A stretch of 64,000 nucleotides of DNA from Xenorhabdus griffiniae. GTDB taxonomy: Bacteria; Pseudomonadota; Gammaproteobacteria; Enterobacterales; Enterobacteriaceae. This document shows positions 28,440 through 38,296 of the stretch, piece after piece; position 1 is the stretch's first letter; every line of letters begins with the position of its first letter. Location of the stretch: positions 1-64,000 of the forward strand of contig NZ_LDNM01000004.1 of NCBI RefSeq assembly GCF_001028135.1. Direction: 5' to 3'. The notes under the pieces are model-generated. The model had not been told where the DNA came from. It saw only the letters and a program-made list of their open reading frames with translations, and made no database searches. The translations under genes and the position numbers were made by a program.

Positions 28440-30875
28440 TTAATATTTACGCAAGTCGATGAATAATGGTGTTTTCCCACTATGTTCATTGCGGTGAAAC
28501 TCAGTACTTGACATGGAAATAACATCTAAATTCAGCAGGTTTCCTTCAACAACTTCGGCAATTTTGGGATCTTTTAATAAATTTTGGTGCACAGTGAGGG
28601 GATCGGTATGTTCAACCAATAGCTGAATGCTATCAACGCCATTATTGTTATGGTTGATTATCCATTGCACGGGTAATGCCAATTGTTCAGACAAATCAGC
28701 AAGATTGAAAAAAATACTGCCTATACGTAACAGGGAACCGTGGCGTTCTTTAAGTCGGAAACGTGGTGAAGTCAGGCCACAACAACAAGGTTGATTAATC
28801 CAGCAGCCGAGATCGCCTAAATTGTAGCGTTGGACGGGTTGGGCTTCACGGTGGCGGGAAGTGAATATCAGACGACCTGTTTCACCCTCTGCCACGGGTT
28901 GATCATTCTCTATATTGAGAATTTCCAGCCATTGAGTATCAGCCATTAAATGGAAAACGCCATCCTCGCTGGCTGCGCACGCATGACCCATTGGCCCCGC
29001 ATCGACTGAACCGTAAATTGTTGAACGTATCAGGGTAACGCCAAAATTGGTCAGGAAATTTCGCTGGTTTATATTGAGGGGTTCGCCCCCCAGTAATAGC
29101 TTACGAATGCCGCCATATTGACGTAGTTTGGTTTCTTCATTTAGAAATAGCCGATGTATCGTGCTTGGCATACCCACCAGCGTATTAATGCGTTGATGTA
29201 CGATAAAATCAGCGATTTCACTAAAGTCATTATCAGTAGGGCCACCCATTGGATATTGTGCCACGCCCAATTTATCCAGGATGGTGAAGAAGCTCATCAT
29301 GCCACCGTATAACTTCCCGCCATACAACAGGTTCATGACGCGATCGGTTGCAGATTCAAGCCCTGAGGCGAATACGCCATCGGCTGCGGCCTGCATCTGC
29401 CTGTGGTAATCATGGTAGCTATAAGCCGCCAACTTAGGCGTACCACTGCTGCCACCACTGCGGAAAAACAGGCGTGCCTTATCGTTAGGAACCCGCGCCT
29501 GAAAATCTGCCTTATTCATGACAGGCAGATTTTCTAATCCGCGTGGACGTGGTGGAGGGACATCAAGATGGGCACAACCTGCCATTAAATCAGGCGCAAG
29601 GCTGACAGAGACCCGCTTGGTAAGGCGCGATAGTGCGTAGACGCCATCGTGTGGTTCACCACTATAACCATCATGCATCTGTCCCGCCGGTGTGATTCGG
29701 CTGACGCCCGCAGCAAACAGGGTATGACTCATTTCGGTGATATGCGCTTGACGGGTAATCAAAGCACAGCTTTGTAGATAGTGACGCCAGGGCAGCAAAA
29801 TAGAACACAAATGCTGACGGGGTGCAGGGCGTATCTGCAATGTGCGGAACAAAGGAGATGCGGCTAATTCTTTTTCGTGTCGCCATATCACTCGCCAGCC
29901 GTCGGCTTGCCATATTTCACCGCGAACCTGTGTAAACGCAAAATCGAGTTGTTGGAAAGCCGTTTGCGTCGTAATTTCAGCTGCTTCCTGAATATCCGGT
30001 TTCAGGGCTGGATGCAATCCGGTACGGCGTTGTAAAGCGGCCGCCATTCGTTGCCCGATATGGTGTAAAACCTCAGGTTCATCGCTATCGACCAGCAAAC
30101 ATTGCGGACTGGAACAGGCTTGTTGGTCATAACGACAGATATCATCAGCTAATGCATCCAATTGGGTATCATCGGCGGCGTCAGGGCTTAACCAGGCAAT
30201 GCTGATACGGTGCCCCCAATCTATCCAGCGGCAACCGGGGGGGAGTTGAGCACGAATGGAGGTCAGGGAAGAATCGTTGCCCCAGGCAGAAACCGCATCC
30301 GCCTGACTGAACAACTCTGTCAATTGTGTTACGGGCACAGGCAATACTGCGACCCGATCAACTAAATCACCTGAAATATCCTGGGATAAAAATTCTGCCA
30401 GCAGTTGAGCACTAAACCCGTTATCGCTGCTGCTTGGACGTAACCAGTTAATATTCCCCACCAGCAAACTCTCTATGACGGCCATAAAGGGCAAAAGTTC
30501 AGCATTGGAAGGCGTAATATGGACGACCAAGCCTAATGGTTTCCAGGTCTCATATCGGTTCTGGTTATAATCGAATCGACGCAGTGAAAAAGCATTTTGC
30601 CCCAGTTCCCGCTCCAGTTTGGCTTCCAGCGCTTCACGTTGGCAAAAAGCGATAAGCGATCTCTGTGTCTGAGCATCAAACAAGGGATGTTCACTCAGAT
30701 TGACAAGATATTCGGCAAAGCGTTGTGCGCAATCCAGAACTTGCTCAGAAGTATGGGGACGTGCCAGAAGATCAGGTAAACGCTCACGTAATTGCGCGAT
30801 TTTTTGTTCTGCCAATTGTTTTGAAGAAATCGGATTATTCATGGTTTTTACAGAAACAGTATTTACGGAAGACAT
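28440..30875 (-). CDS. LuxC-like acyl reductase fused to PaaK-like adenylation domain
   Basis: The 811-residue protein has two enzymes in one chain. Residues about 30-420 resemble LuxC, the NADPH-dependent reductase of the bacterial luciferase fatty-acid reductase complex: RYETWKPLGLVVHITPSNA, AWGNDSS and the nucleophile region DQQACSSPQC with Cys254. Residues about 440-811 are a PaaK-like adenylating domain with P-loop RSGGSSGTPKLAAYS near 470 and LLLGGEPLN, TIYGSVDAGPMGH and QRYNLGDLG. It starts 1 bp after the upstream luxE-like gene. The expected chemistry is activation of a carboxylic acid and reduction to an aldehyde; the substrate is unknown. Confidence 0.85.
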   Translation of the reverse strand: MSSVNTVSVKTMNNPISSKQLAEQKIAQLRERLPDLLARPHTSEQVLDCAQRFAEYLVNLSEHPLFDAQTQRSLIAFCQREALEAKLERELGQNAFSLRRFDYNQNRYETWKPLGLVVHITPSNAELLPFMAVIESLLVGNINWLRPSSSDNGFSAQLLAEFLSQDISGDLVDRVAVLPVPVTQLTELFSQADAVSAWGNDSSLTSIRAQLPPGCRWIDWGHRISIAWLSPDAADDTQLDALADDICRYDQQACSSPQCLLVDSDEPEVLHHIGQRMAAALQRRTGLHPALKPDIQEAAEITTQTAFQQLDFAFTQVRGEIWQADGWRVIWRHEKELAASPLFRTLQIRPAPRQHLCSILLPWRHYLQSCALITRQAHITEMSHTLFAAGVSRITPAGQMHDGYSGEPHDGVYALSRLTKRVSVSLAPDLMAGCAHLDVPPPRPRGLENLPVMNKADFQARVPNDKARLFFRSGGSSGTPKLAAYSYHDYHRQMQAAADGVFASGLESATDRVMNLLYGGKLYGGMMSFFTILDKLGVAQYPMGGPTDNDFSEIADFIVHQRINTLVGMPSTIHRLFLNEETKLRQYGGIRKLLLGGEPLNINQRNFLTNFGVTLIRSTIYGSVDAGPMGHACAASEDGVFHLMADTQWLEILNIENDQPVAEGETGRLIFTSRHREAQPVQRYNLGDLGCWINQPCCCGLTSPRFRLKERHGSLLRIGSIFFNLADLSEQLALPVQWIINHNNNGVDSIQLLVEHTDPLTVHQNLLKDPKIAEVVEGNLLNLDVISMSSTEFHRNEHSGKTPLFIDLRKY

Positions 30876-30876
30876 A

Positions 30877-32019
30877 TCAAGATCTCTTAATCAATTCTGA
30901 AGCGGCAATCGCACAACTCCGGTTTTTGCTAGTGCCAGCGCGGCCAAGCAGTTCAAACCAATCTGTTTTAAGCTCACAACCACAGCTTTCACCGGAATGC
31001 AGTACAGCCAGGTCGCTGGTAACAATGCTGTGGGCTGGGCAGGAAGTGATATAAGGGGATGTAAGATGCAGAAAACCCGGTTCCCCATAAGGTTGGCAGG
31101 TCAAGTTAGTGGTATGGCGCACATAGGCACGGGCATAGACTGGAACATGGAAATGATGGTGAGAACATTCAACATAAGGGACCGGGTGTTCAACCGAACC
31201 ATAACCATCACGACAGCGAATATCAGGGATACCCAATTGTTCGGTTATCCGTTGATAGAGTTCTTTTTTAGGAATGGATTTATCGGCATGGGTTTTCCAG
31301 CCTCCGCCGAGGAAAACCAGCGATTCAGGATGTAATTTCAGTGCGGGTAGTCCCATCTGTTCCATTCTTTGCAGGGTGAACCACAAAAAGGCAGGAAAGC
31401 CGAAAATCCGCACGGGCAATCCTTCTTGGGCAAATTGCTGGAGTGCCGTAATAGTACCGAAGGGATCAAATTCATTACCTTGTCCGTTATGGCGCAAAGC
31501 ATAATAAGCCCGATTTACCGGCGCATATTTACACAGGAATTGATCGGTGTAGGCGGTGCCCAGAGTGACGGCACCAGCGGGTTCATAGCTCAGCAGCAGG
31601 TAATTACAGGGTTGATCAGGCGTATTCCAGCCATAATAGTCAAAAATACAGTCCACCATATGCTGGGCAGCCGCAATACTGACAGCGTCATAGCGCATAC
31701 GGCTTTTTTGTCCGGTGGTTCCAGAGGAAGTCAGTTCCAGCGCATCGTGTGCACTGTCGCTGAGTATTAGGTTATGTTTGAAATAATTGGCAAATAGCAA
31801 AGGCAGATCTGACCAATCATCCAGAGTCATTATTGCCTTTTTATCCAAGCCATGCTCTGTCAGCCACTGCTTGTAACCAGGGGTATGTTCGCAATGATAT
31901 AGCGTCAGTTCATACATGGCGTTATTAAATAACGCATCATATTCGGCACAAGCACGGTAAGGATGTGTGATAGCACACAGTGCTTTGACGTGAGGTAAGT
32001 TTTGCATATCAGCACTCAT
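30877..32019 (-). CDS. LuxE-like acyl-protein synthetase
   Basis: This 380-residue protein resembles LuxE, which adenylates a fatty acid, takes the acyl group on a Cys near its C-terminus and hands it to LuxC. The P-loop ELTSSGTTGQKS is at residues 95-106, and VFLGGGWK and RDGYGSVEHPVPYVEC follow. A Cys 12 residues from the end (NRSCAIAASEL) sits where LuxE carries its acylated Cys, so the enzyme is plausibly active. It is the first gene of a four-gene operon. No luxA, luxB or luxD is present nearby. Confidence 0.85.
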   Translation of the reverse strand: MSADMQNLPHVKALCAITHPYRACAEYDALFNNAMYELTLYHCEHTPGYKQWLTEHGLDKKAIMTLDDWSDLPLLFANYFKHNLILSDSAHDALELTSSGTTGQKSRMRYDAVSIAAAQHMVDCIFDYYGWNTPDQPCNYLLLSYEPAGAVTLGTAYTDQFLCKYAPVNRAYYALRHNGQGNEFDPFGTITALQQFAQEGLPVRIFGFPAFLWFTLQRMEQMGLPALKLHPESLVFLGGGWKTHADKSIPKKELYQRITEQLGIPDIRCRDGYGSVEHPVPYVECSHHHFHVPVYARAYVRHTTNLTCQPYGEPGFLHLTSPYITSCPAHSIVTSDLAVLHSGESCGCELKTDWFELLGRAGTSKNRSCAIAASELIKRS

Positions 32020-32656
32020 TCTTCAGTAACAGCTATAAATAATTATTAATTAAACATATAGATAAACTAATTTTTTATTCTTAGGTTGGGTGTAATTATT
32101 TTTGATAGGTGTTATTAATATAATAAATAAGGCGCCTATTTAAATTTAATCTTTAGACGTTGTTGGAAGATGATGCGTTGGTTTCTGAAAATATGTAAAT
32201 TTTATGAAAAACAGCTGGTTATTGATAGTAAGCAGGTGTTTTTTATCGTTACGTCAGCCCTGTGTTTGCGGAGCACATTATTTCAAACCAAATGATAACA
32301 ATCAAATTGTTTTTATAATGTTATGTCTTATTTTGTGTTTAATGCAATCATTGTTTGATATATCAGTTCCATTATTTAGTATTATATGATGATTGGTTTA
32401 AGTTTAGTTTATTTAAATGGGTGAATTATTTGAAGGTAAATATTTATTTAAAGAGAAAGTCCGAATAAAAATTAAATATTACCTTTAACCATTTGTTTTA
32501 AAACAGTTAATTATTTATTTGTGCCCGGTGTATTAAATTTTCGCTCACATCAAGGGATATTTGTTTTTTTATCCAGTGATTTGCATTAATCAAGTTCCGT
32601 TTGATGAGCGGAACTTGCTGCCATGTAAGAACAATAATAATTCAAATCGCTTTTAA
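32020..32656. other. AT-rich leader of the Lux-like operon
   Basis: These 637 bp between the operon start and the end of yhiN are strikingly AT-rich. A 61-codon plus-strand frame (32204-32389) has no recognisable content. The region must hold the operon promoter. Its composition would suit H-NS binding, which is inference. A perfect hairpin at 32591-32617 is listed separately. Confidence 0.55.
32591..32617 (-). terminator. Hairpin downstream of yhiN
   Basis: A perfect 9-bp stem caagttccg / cggaacttg encloses a 9-base loop, about 40 bp after the yhiN stop. No T run follows on the minus strand, so it may be an mRNA-end stabiliser and not a simple intrinsic terminator. Confidence 0.5.
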
Positions 32657-33857
32657 TTATCTCTCCACAACCACCAATGCCTGCGCACAAGCCCACGCCG
32701 AACTCCATGCCCACTGGAAGTTATACCCACCAAGCCAACCGGTTATATCGACCACTTCACCAATAAAGTACAACCCTTTCACCTTATGGGCTTCCATCGT
32801 TTTTGATGACAACTCGTGAGTATCCACGCCGCCAAGAGTCACTTCTGCTGTACGATAACCTTCCGTACTATTGGGTTGCACCGGCCAGCATTGCAGGGTT
32901 GTGATTAGCGCTTTTTGCTGTGCGCCATTAAGTTGTTTCAAAGACAGTTCCGGCAATTGCCCCAGGGACTGTAAACATTCCACCAGACGTTTGGGCAGTA
33001 ATTTAGCCAGCGTGTTTTTCAAACTCTGATTGGGATGAAATTCCCGTTCCTTATCCAGAAAACTCCCGAAATCTGTATCAGGAAGTAAGTTAATACTCAC
33101 ATACTCACCTGGCTGCCAATAGCTGGAAATCTGTAAAATAGCCGGGCCGGAAAGACCGCGATGGGTGAACAGAATATTTTCCCTGAATACGGTGCCATCT
33201 TTTGCGGTCACAACAGAGGAAACCGAGACACCGGAAAGGGTTTGAAGTTGTTCCTGTAGTGGTTTATGCAGGGTAAAGGGAACTAATGCTGCACGTGTAG
33301 GCAGGATGTTGAGTCCAAATTGTTCCGCGATACGGTAACCCAAAGGAGAGGCTCCCAAGCCCGGCATGGACAAACCCCCGGATGCCACAACAAGTGAGTG
33401 GGCGCTTACCTTTCTTCCTGCCGCCGTAATGACAAAACCCTGCGTTTTCTTCTCGACATGAGTCACTTCACTGCGCAATTGAATCGTTACCTGTCCTCTT
33501 TCACACTCTTTTAAAAGCAGGTCTATGATTTGTTGGGCTGAGTCGTCGCAGAAAAGCTGCCCCAATGTTTTTTCGTGGTAAGGGATACCCATAACGTTGT
33601 ACAAGAGCAATAAAATCCCACTGGGTATAGCGAGCAAGTGCTGACTTACAAAAATGGGGATTGGCAGAAAGGTATGCTGCTGGTTCGGTATACATGTTGG
33701 TGAAATTGCAGCGCCCGCCACCGGACATCAAAATCTTGCGACCTGCTTTTTTGCCATTATCCAGTACCAGAACGTTTAACCCAGCCTGTCCTGCTTGTGC
33801 AGCACAGAATAAGCCGGCAGCGCCAGCACCAATAATCACTACATCAAATTTTTCCAT
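32657..33857 (-). pseudogene. yhiN: Frameshifted flavoprotein YhiN (HI0933 family)
   Basis: Two overlapping frames together match the 400-residue FAD-dependent E. coli YhiN. The first gives VVIIGAGAAGLFCA (dinucleotide-binding), GRKILMSGGGRCNFTN and then LVQRYG. The rest continues in another frame from GIPYHEKTLGQLFCDDSAQQI to GGYNFQWAWSSAWA at the end. One extra G in the GGG at 33588-33590 explains the break. Everything else is well conserved, so this is either a recent mutation or a sequence error. It is divergent from pitA, as expected. Confidence 0.88.
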
Positions 33858-34164
33858 TCATTTGTCTCATTTGTCTCTTTTGGCCGAGTTAATTGTGGGA
33901 ATTCACTGCATTGTGAGGGTTCTGTTCACGAACTACGGAGAAAAATAGGCATTTGGTTTAACTTTCTGCGGTAAAAAGTTATTTTTCATCAAAAAAATAT
34001 CAAAATATTAAAATTAAATAACCATTTGATATTATTAATAAATGCAAGAATTTTTATGTCATTTGACCATCATTAAATCAAAAAAAGGTCATATTTCTCT
34101 TTTCCCGCTACCATTTGTCACTGATAATGCGCGCGTTCATGTCCTACTAACTGGCTTAACGTTT
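33858..34164. other. yhiN/pitA divergent promoter region
   Basis: This 307-bp AT-rich region separates divergent genes. The pitA frame stays open through part of it, but that part encodes nothing like PitA. No specific operator was recognised. Confidence 0.55.
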
Positions 34165-35655
34165 ATGCTACATCTGTTTACTGGCCTGGAATTTTATACC
34201 GGCCTTATGTTAGTGCTTGCTCTGTTGTTTGTGCTTTTCTATGAAGCCATCAATGGGTTTCATGATACCGCAAACGCAGTAGCAACTGTTATTTATACCC
34301 GGGCAATGCGTTCACAGCTTGCTGTTGTGATGGCAGGGGTTTTTAACTTTTTGGGTGTTCTCCTTGGTGGGTTAAGTGTCGCTTATGCGATTGTGCATCT
34401 ACTACCTACTGATCTTCTGCTAAATGTCAGTTCAGCTCACGGTTTGGCTATGGTTTTTTCCATGCTGCTGGCGGCGATCATCTGGAATTTAGGGACGTGG
34501 TATTTCGGTATTCCTGCATCCAGTTCCCATACGTTGATTGGTTCTATTATCGGCATCGGCCTGACTAATGCGATAGTGACCCGTTCTTCAGTGGTTGATG
34601 CGTTGAATATTCCGAAGATGATACAGATTTTCATGTCCTTGATCCTGTCTCCTCTTGTTGGCCTGATCATTGCCGGAGCGATGGTGTTTTTACTGCGTCG
34701 TTATTGGAGTGGTACAAAAAAACGTCGCCGTATCCATATGACGCCTGTTGAGCGTGAAAAACAGGATGGCAAACGTAAACCCCCATTCTGGACACGTACT
34801 GCCCTGATCCTCTCGGCTGTTGGTGTGAGTTTCTCCCACGGAGCGAATGATGGTCAGAAAGGTATCGGTTTGATTATGCTGGTTCTGATTGGTGTCGCGC
34901 CTGCGGGGTTTGTCGTCAATATGAATTCAACCAGTTATGATATTGCTCGCACTCGTGATGCCGTTGTCCACTTGCAGCAGTATTATGGGCAGCATACTCC
35001 AGCGCTGACTCATGCGATTGAACTAAATCCAGCCGCTTCTTCTGTTGAAGATCAACGCGATCTGACGTTCCATTGCGATAGCTCACGCGCATTAGTGGTG
35101 CTGAATAAGGCTGAAAGCATGTTGGCGAGTACTCAAAACTTCAACGAGTTAACGCCGGATCAACGTAACAGTATGCGCCGTATGTTGATGTGCGCTGCTG
35201 ATACAACCAACGTTGTGGCTAAGCTGCCAGAAACCAGCCTTGAAGATGCACGTTTCCTGAATAAGCTGCGTAAAGATTTGCTCAGTACGGTGGAATATGC
35301 GCCATTATGGATCATTGTTGCCGTGGCTCTTGCCCTGTCTTTAGGCACAATGGTGGGCTGGAAACGTGTTGCTGTGACTATCGGTGAGAAGATTGGCAAA
35401 AAAGGCATGACTTACGCCCAGGGTGTTTCTGCACAGGTGACTGCTGCGGTTTCTATTGGTGTAGCCAGCTATACGGGTATGCCGGTATCCACGACACAAG
35501 TGCTTTCTTCTGCGGTAGCGGGGACGATGTTGGTTGATGGTGGTGGTGTGCAGAGTAAGACCATCAAGAATATCATGTTGGCGTGGGTTTTGACGTTGCC
35601 GATTTCCATTGCATTGTCGGGCTTACTGTATTGGATCGCCCTGAAACTGATCTAA
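34165..35655 (+). CDS. pitA: Low-affinity inorganic phosphate transporter PitA
   Basis: PitA imports metal-phosphate complexes with protons. The 496-residue product (E. coli 499) has the duplicated family signatures [19 protein letters not shown] near the N-terminus and [12 protein letters not shown] in the centre, about ten membrane helices and a large central loop. The start was set at 34165 ([10 protein letters not shown]), matching the E. coli N-terminus. An ATG 41 codons earlier would add an unmatched extension. The ribosome site at 34165 is weak. Confidence 0.95.
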   Translation: MLHLFTGLEFYTGLMLVLALLFVLFYEAINGFHDTANAVATVIYTRAMRSQLAVVMAGVFNFLGVLLGGLSVAYAIVHLLPTDLLLNVSSAHGLAMVFSMLLAAIIWNLGTWYFGIPASSSHTLIGSIIGIGLTNAIVTRSSVVDALNIPKMIQIFMSLILSPLVGLIIAGAMVFLLRRYWSGTKKRRRIHMTPVEREKQDGKRKPPFWTRTALILSAVGVSFSHGANDGQKGIGLIMLVLIGVAPAGFVVNMNSTSYDIARTRDAVVHLQQYYGQHTPALTHAIELNPAASSVEDQRDLTFHCDSSRALVVLNKAESMLASTQNFNELTPDQRNSMRRMLMCAADTTNVVAKLPETSLEDARFLNKLRKDLLSTVEYAPLWIIVAVALALSLGTMVGWKRVAVTIGEKIGKKGMTYAQGVSAQVTAAVSIGVASYTGMPVSTTQVLSSAVAGTMLVDGGGVQSKTIKNIMLAWVLTLPISIALSGLLYWIALKLI

Positions 35656-35667
35656 TCACATCTTAGA

Positions 35668-35706
35668 AAAAAGGGTTGGTTGTTATTGTCAGCCAACCCT
35701 TTTTTA
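35668..35706 (+). terminator. pitA terminator
   Basis: An aaagggttggttg / cagccaacccttt stem with T run follows the pitA stop by about 15 bp. Confidence 0.88.
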
Positions 35707-35724
35707 TTTTTTAGTAGATAAAAA

Positions 35725-35979
35725 AAGACTCGATGCTTCAGCATGGGTACCCAAAGTGGTAATCCTTGATAAAAATGGTGCCAATAAAACCGCACTGGAT
35801 GAATTAAGCCAGAGAAAGCCAAAAGATAAGGCCATCCGGAAAAATAAGTATCTCAATAAAATGATTGAACAGGAGCGTTGCAACGTCAAACACGTTCCAT
35901 GCTGAGGTATAAAAATTTCAGGCAGGCTCAGACTGTGTTAGCCAGCGTTGAACGGGTCAGTATGTTGCGCAAAGGGTAA
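35725..35979 (+). mobile_element. IS6-family transposase relic
   Basis: The plus strand encodes PKVVILDKNGANKTALDEL and KNKYLNKMIEQERCNVKHV up to a TGA, then after a frame change MLRYKNFRQAQTVLASVE and SMLRKG. These are the last third of an IS6-family DDE transposase (VDKNGAN, KYLNNIIEQDH, MLGFK and KKGQ regions). The N-terminal two thirds are missing, the frame is broken and the DHR residues have changed to ERC, so it is inactive. It lies directly after the pitA terminator, where uspB would be expected. Confidence 0.85.
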
Positions 35980-36073
35980 TATCCGTAAGAGCTGGGACGT
36001 CCGATTTCACCAGACACTTTTTTCTATCAATGAATGGCATGATAATTAATCAATACACTTGCGATCGAGCTCT

Positions 36074-36085
36074 CTCTGTTAATGC
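36074..36085. repeat. Left arm of 12-bp inverted repeat flanking LysR-MFS segment
   Basis: The bases ctctgttaatgc recur as their exact complement at 38306-38317. The two copies enclose only the LysR gene and the broken MFS gene. The right copy lies inside a hairpin that resembles an IS6-type end. Confidence 0.55.
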
Positions 36086-36095
36086 GAAGGAACCC

Positions 36096-36995
36096 TTAAA
36101 ATTTAGGATTTATCCATTCGTAAGTTAAGTGTTCAATAAAGCTTCTTACCCTTTGAGGAATCGGTTCCCTACGAGCTCTGATTATACTTATCATTGTTTC
36201 TTTTTCTTTCCAATCTGGCAGAACTCTAACCAATTTACCTGTGGCTATCTCATCTTTTACATCCCATTTTTCCCTCAGCGCTATACCTAATCCAGCAAGA
36301 CACCATGCTTTTATGGCATGGCTGTTATCGCTACGTAAATTTCCTGAAACAGTAATTTCAATTTGCTCTTTTGCTTTATTTAATGACCATGTGTGTTGAA
36401 AAAGACCAGGGTAAGAGAATAGAAGACAGTTGTGGTTTTTGAGTTCATTAGGATGTGATATAGTCCCGCCTTGCATATATTTTGGTGAAGCAACTAAAAT
36501 ACGTTCACTAACTGCGAGTGGTGTAGCTATTAACTGTGAGTCAGCCAACTGGCCAAAACGTATAGCAAGATCTAATTTATTGCTGTATATATCGATTATC
36601 CGATCAGTCAACTGTAAATCGAAATTGACTCTGGGATATTTATCTATAAATGAAGTGATTTCTTTGGTGATATATTTCTCCCCAAATGCGACTGGCGCTG
36701 TTATTTTAATGTTTCCTTCCAAATTATTATTTCCTTTATTATCTATGGTATAGATGTTTTCTAAAAGTGATAAAGCTGTACGCACATATTTCGCAATAGC
36801 TGTTCCCTCATCGGTAATTTTTATCATTCGGGTATTTCGTTCGAACAAACTGACATTTAAGGCAGCTTCCAGTCGTGCTATCTGCTTACTGACGCTTGAA
36901 GGCGTTTTATTCATTATTCGTGCAGCAGCTGAAAAACTATTAGAGTCTATCACAGTTAAAAAAGTCACAAGATCATCAAGGTTACTGAGAGCCAT
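36096..36995 (-). CDS. LysR-family transcriptional regulator
   Basis: This 299-residue protein has the LysR winged helix-turn-helix at residues 5-63 (FSAAARIMNKTPSSVSKQI; ALNVSLFERNTRMIKITDEG) and a periplasmic-binding-like co-inducer domain (NIKITAPVAFGEKYI; RFGQLADSQLIA). It is most like the DsdC/YafC-type subgroup that often sits beside an exporter. It is divergent from the MFS gene, 137 bp away, which is the usual regulator-target pair. Ligand unknown. It lies inside the segment next to the IS6 relic, so it is probably acquired. Confidence 0.85.
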   Translation of the reverse strand: MALSNLDDLVTFLTVIDSNSFSAAARIMNKTPSSVSKQIARLEAALNVSLFERNTRMIKITDEGTAIAKYVRTALSLLENIYTIDNKGNNNLEGNIKITAPVAFGEKYITKEITSFIDKYPRVNFDLQLTDRIIDIYSNKLDLAIRFGQLADSQLIATPLAVSERILVASPKYMQGGTISHPNELKNHNCLLFSYPGLFQHTWSLNKAKEQIEITVSGNLRSDNSHAIKAWCLAGLGIALREKWDVKDEIATGKLVRVLPDWKEKETMISIIRARREPIPQRVRSFIEHLTYEWINPKF

Positions 36996-37132
36996 AGAGT
37001 TGTTCTATTTTGGAAAAAGAGATAGTCCATTTTATCTTTTTAGGATTATATATCAATGCATTTAAACTACTACTCATTCTGTTGACCAAGAAATTGATTA
37101 CCCTAGTAATTATTTTTAATAAGGTAATAATT

Positions 37133-38288
37133 ATGCCTCTTGCTATATACGCATTAACGGTTGGCGCTTTTGGAATTGGCGTAACTGAGTTTGTTATTAT
37201 GGGATTATTAATAGAAGTCAGTACTGATTTAGGTATTTCTATACCTGCCGCAGGGTTACTGATATCAGGATATGCTTTAGGTGTTGTTATTGGAGCACCA
37301 TTTTTAACAAGCTTGATGAATAATTGGCCTCGCAAGCGTGTATTATTAGTGCTTATGGTAATTTTTATATGTGGTAATGCAGCATGTGCCTTAGCTCCAA
37401 ATTATGAGTTACTAATGGCAGCACGTATATTGACTGCTTTTACTCATGGCACTTTTTTTGGGATTGGTTCTGTAGTTGCAACTAACCTGGTTCTTGCCGA
37501 AAAGCGTTCATCTGCTATTGCTGCTATGTTTACAGGGCTTACGGTTGCTAACATCGCTGGTGTTCCTTTTGGTACTTGGCTTGGTCAGTATTTAGGATGG
37601 AGGGCAACTTTTTGGGCTATAACTATTATCGGTATTATTTGTTTAGCTATTATTGCCATGTTCATACCTTACTGAAAGTAAACCATCTGATAGCAGTAAT
37701 TGGCGTAATGACTTGAAATCAATGGCAAAAAAACCTGTCATATTTGGATTATTATCTACTACTTTAGGTTATGCCGGTTTTTTTGCTGTATTCACATTTA
37801 TTTCTCCAATATTAACTCAAATCAGTGGCTTTGAACTATCAGAGATATCGCCTATTTTGCTATTATTTGGAGTTGGTTTAGTCATAGGAAATATTGCCGG
37901 TGGACGGCTAGCAGATAAGAAGATTTTACCTACCTTGATTTGGACAATTGCTCTATTAGGTTCAACATTAATAATCATGACGTGGGCTATGAATTATAAA
38001 GCAACAGCTTTGATTTTTACTGTCTTACTTGGCATAACCGCATTTTCTACAGTTTCACCATTGCAGACTTGGATATTAAAAAATGCTGAAGGAGCCGGAC
38101 AAAGTCTTGCTTCCAGTCTAAATATAGCCGCCTTTAACTTAGGGAATGCCATAGGGGCATGGATAGCCGGTATTATTATAGAGTATGGGCCTAGTTTATC
38201 ATACATTTCTGTATTTGCCTCTTTATTAACATTCTCTGCAATCGGCGTAATTTATATAAGTATCAATTTGGCACATAAAGACAACTGA
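37133..38288 (+). pseudogene. Frameshifted MFS efflux transporter (AraJ/NepI-like)
   Basis: Two frames together form one 12-helix drug:proton antiporter-type MFS protein of about 385 residues. The first part (from MPLAIYALTVGAFGIGVTEF, with an AAGG site) holds helices 1-6, including GYALGVVIGAPF and the ARILTAFTHGTFFGIG region. It stops in frame at 37672-37674. The second half continues in another frame with YLTESKPSDSSNW and helices 7-12. A single indel near 37665-37672 explains the break. The second frame could give a separate half-protein, but function is doubtful. Confidence 0.85.
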
Positions 38289-38296
38289 GGATAATC

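Noticed and set aside
26242-32019. Bioluminescence (lux) operon
   Set aside because: LuxC- and LuxE-like proteins are present, but there are no luxA, luxB or luxD genes, and extra adenylases and a GNAT are in their place. Calling it a light-producing operon is not supported.
32204-32389. 61-codon plus-strand frame in the Lux-like operon leader
   Set aside because: No good ribosome site, no recognisable motif, and it sits in AT-rich DNA where such frames are expected by chance.
34042-34164. 41-residue N-terminal extension of PitA
   Set aside because: The extension has no match to PitA proteins, which begin at the downstream MLHLF-type start.
35704-35889. 61-codon minus-strand frame after pitA
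   Set aside because: It is the antisense shadow of the IS6 transposase relic, which explains the plus-strand coding signal.
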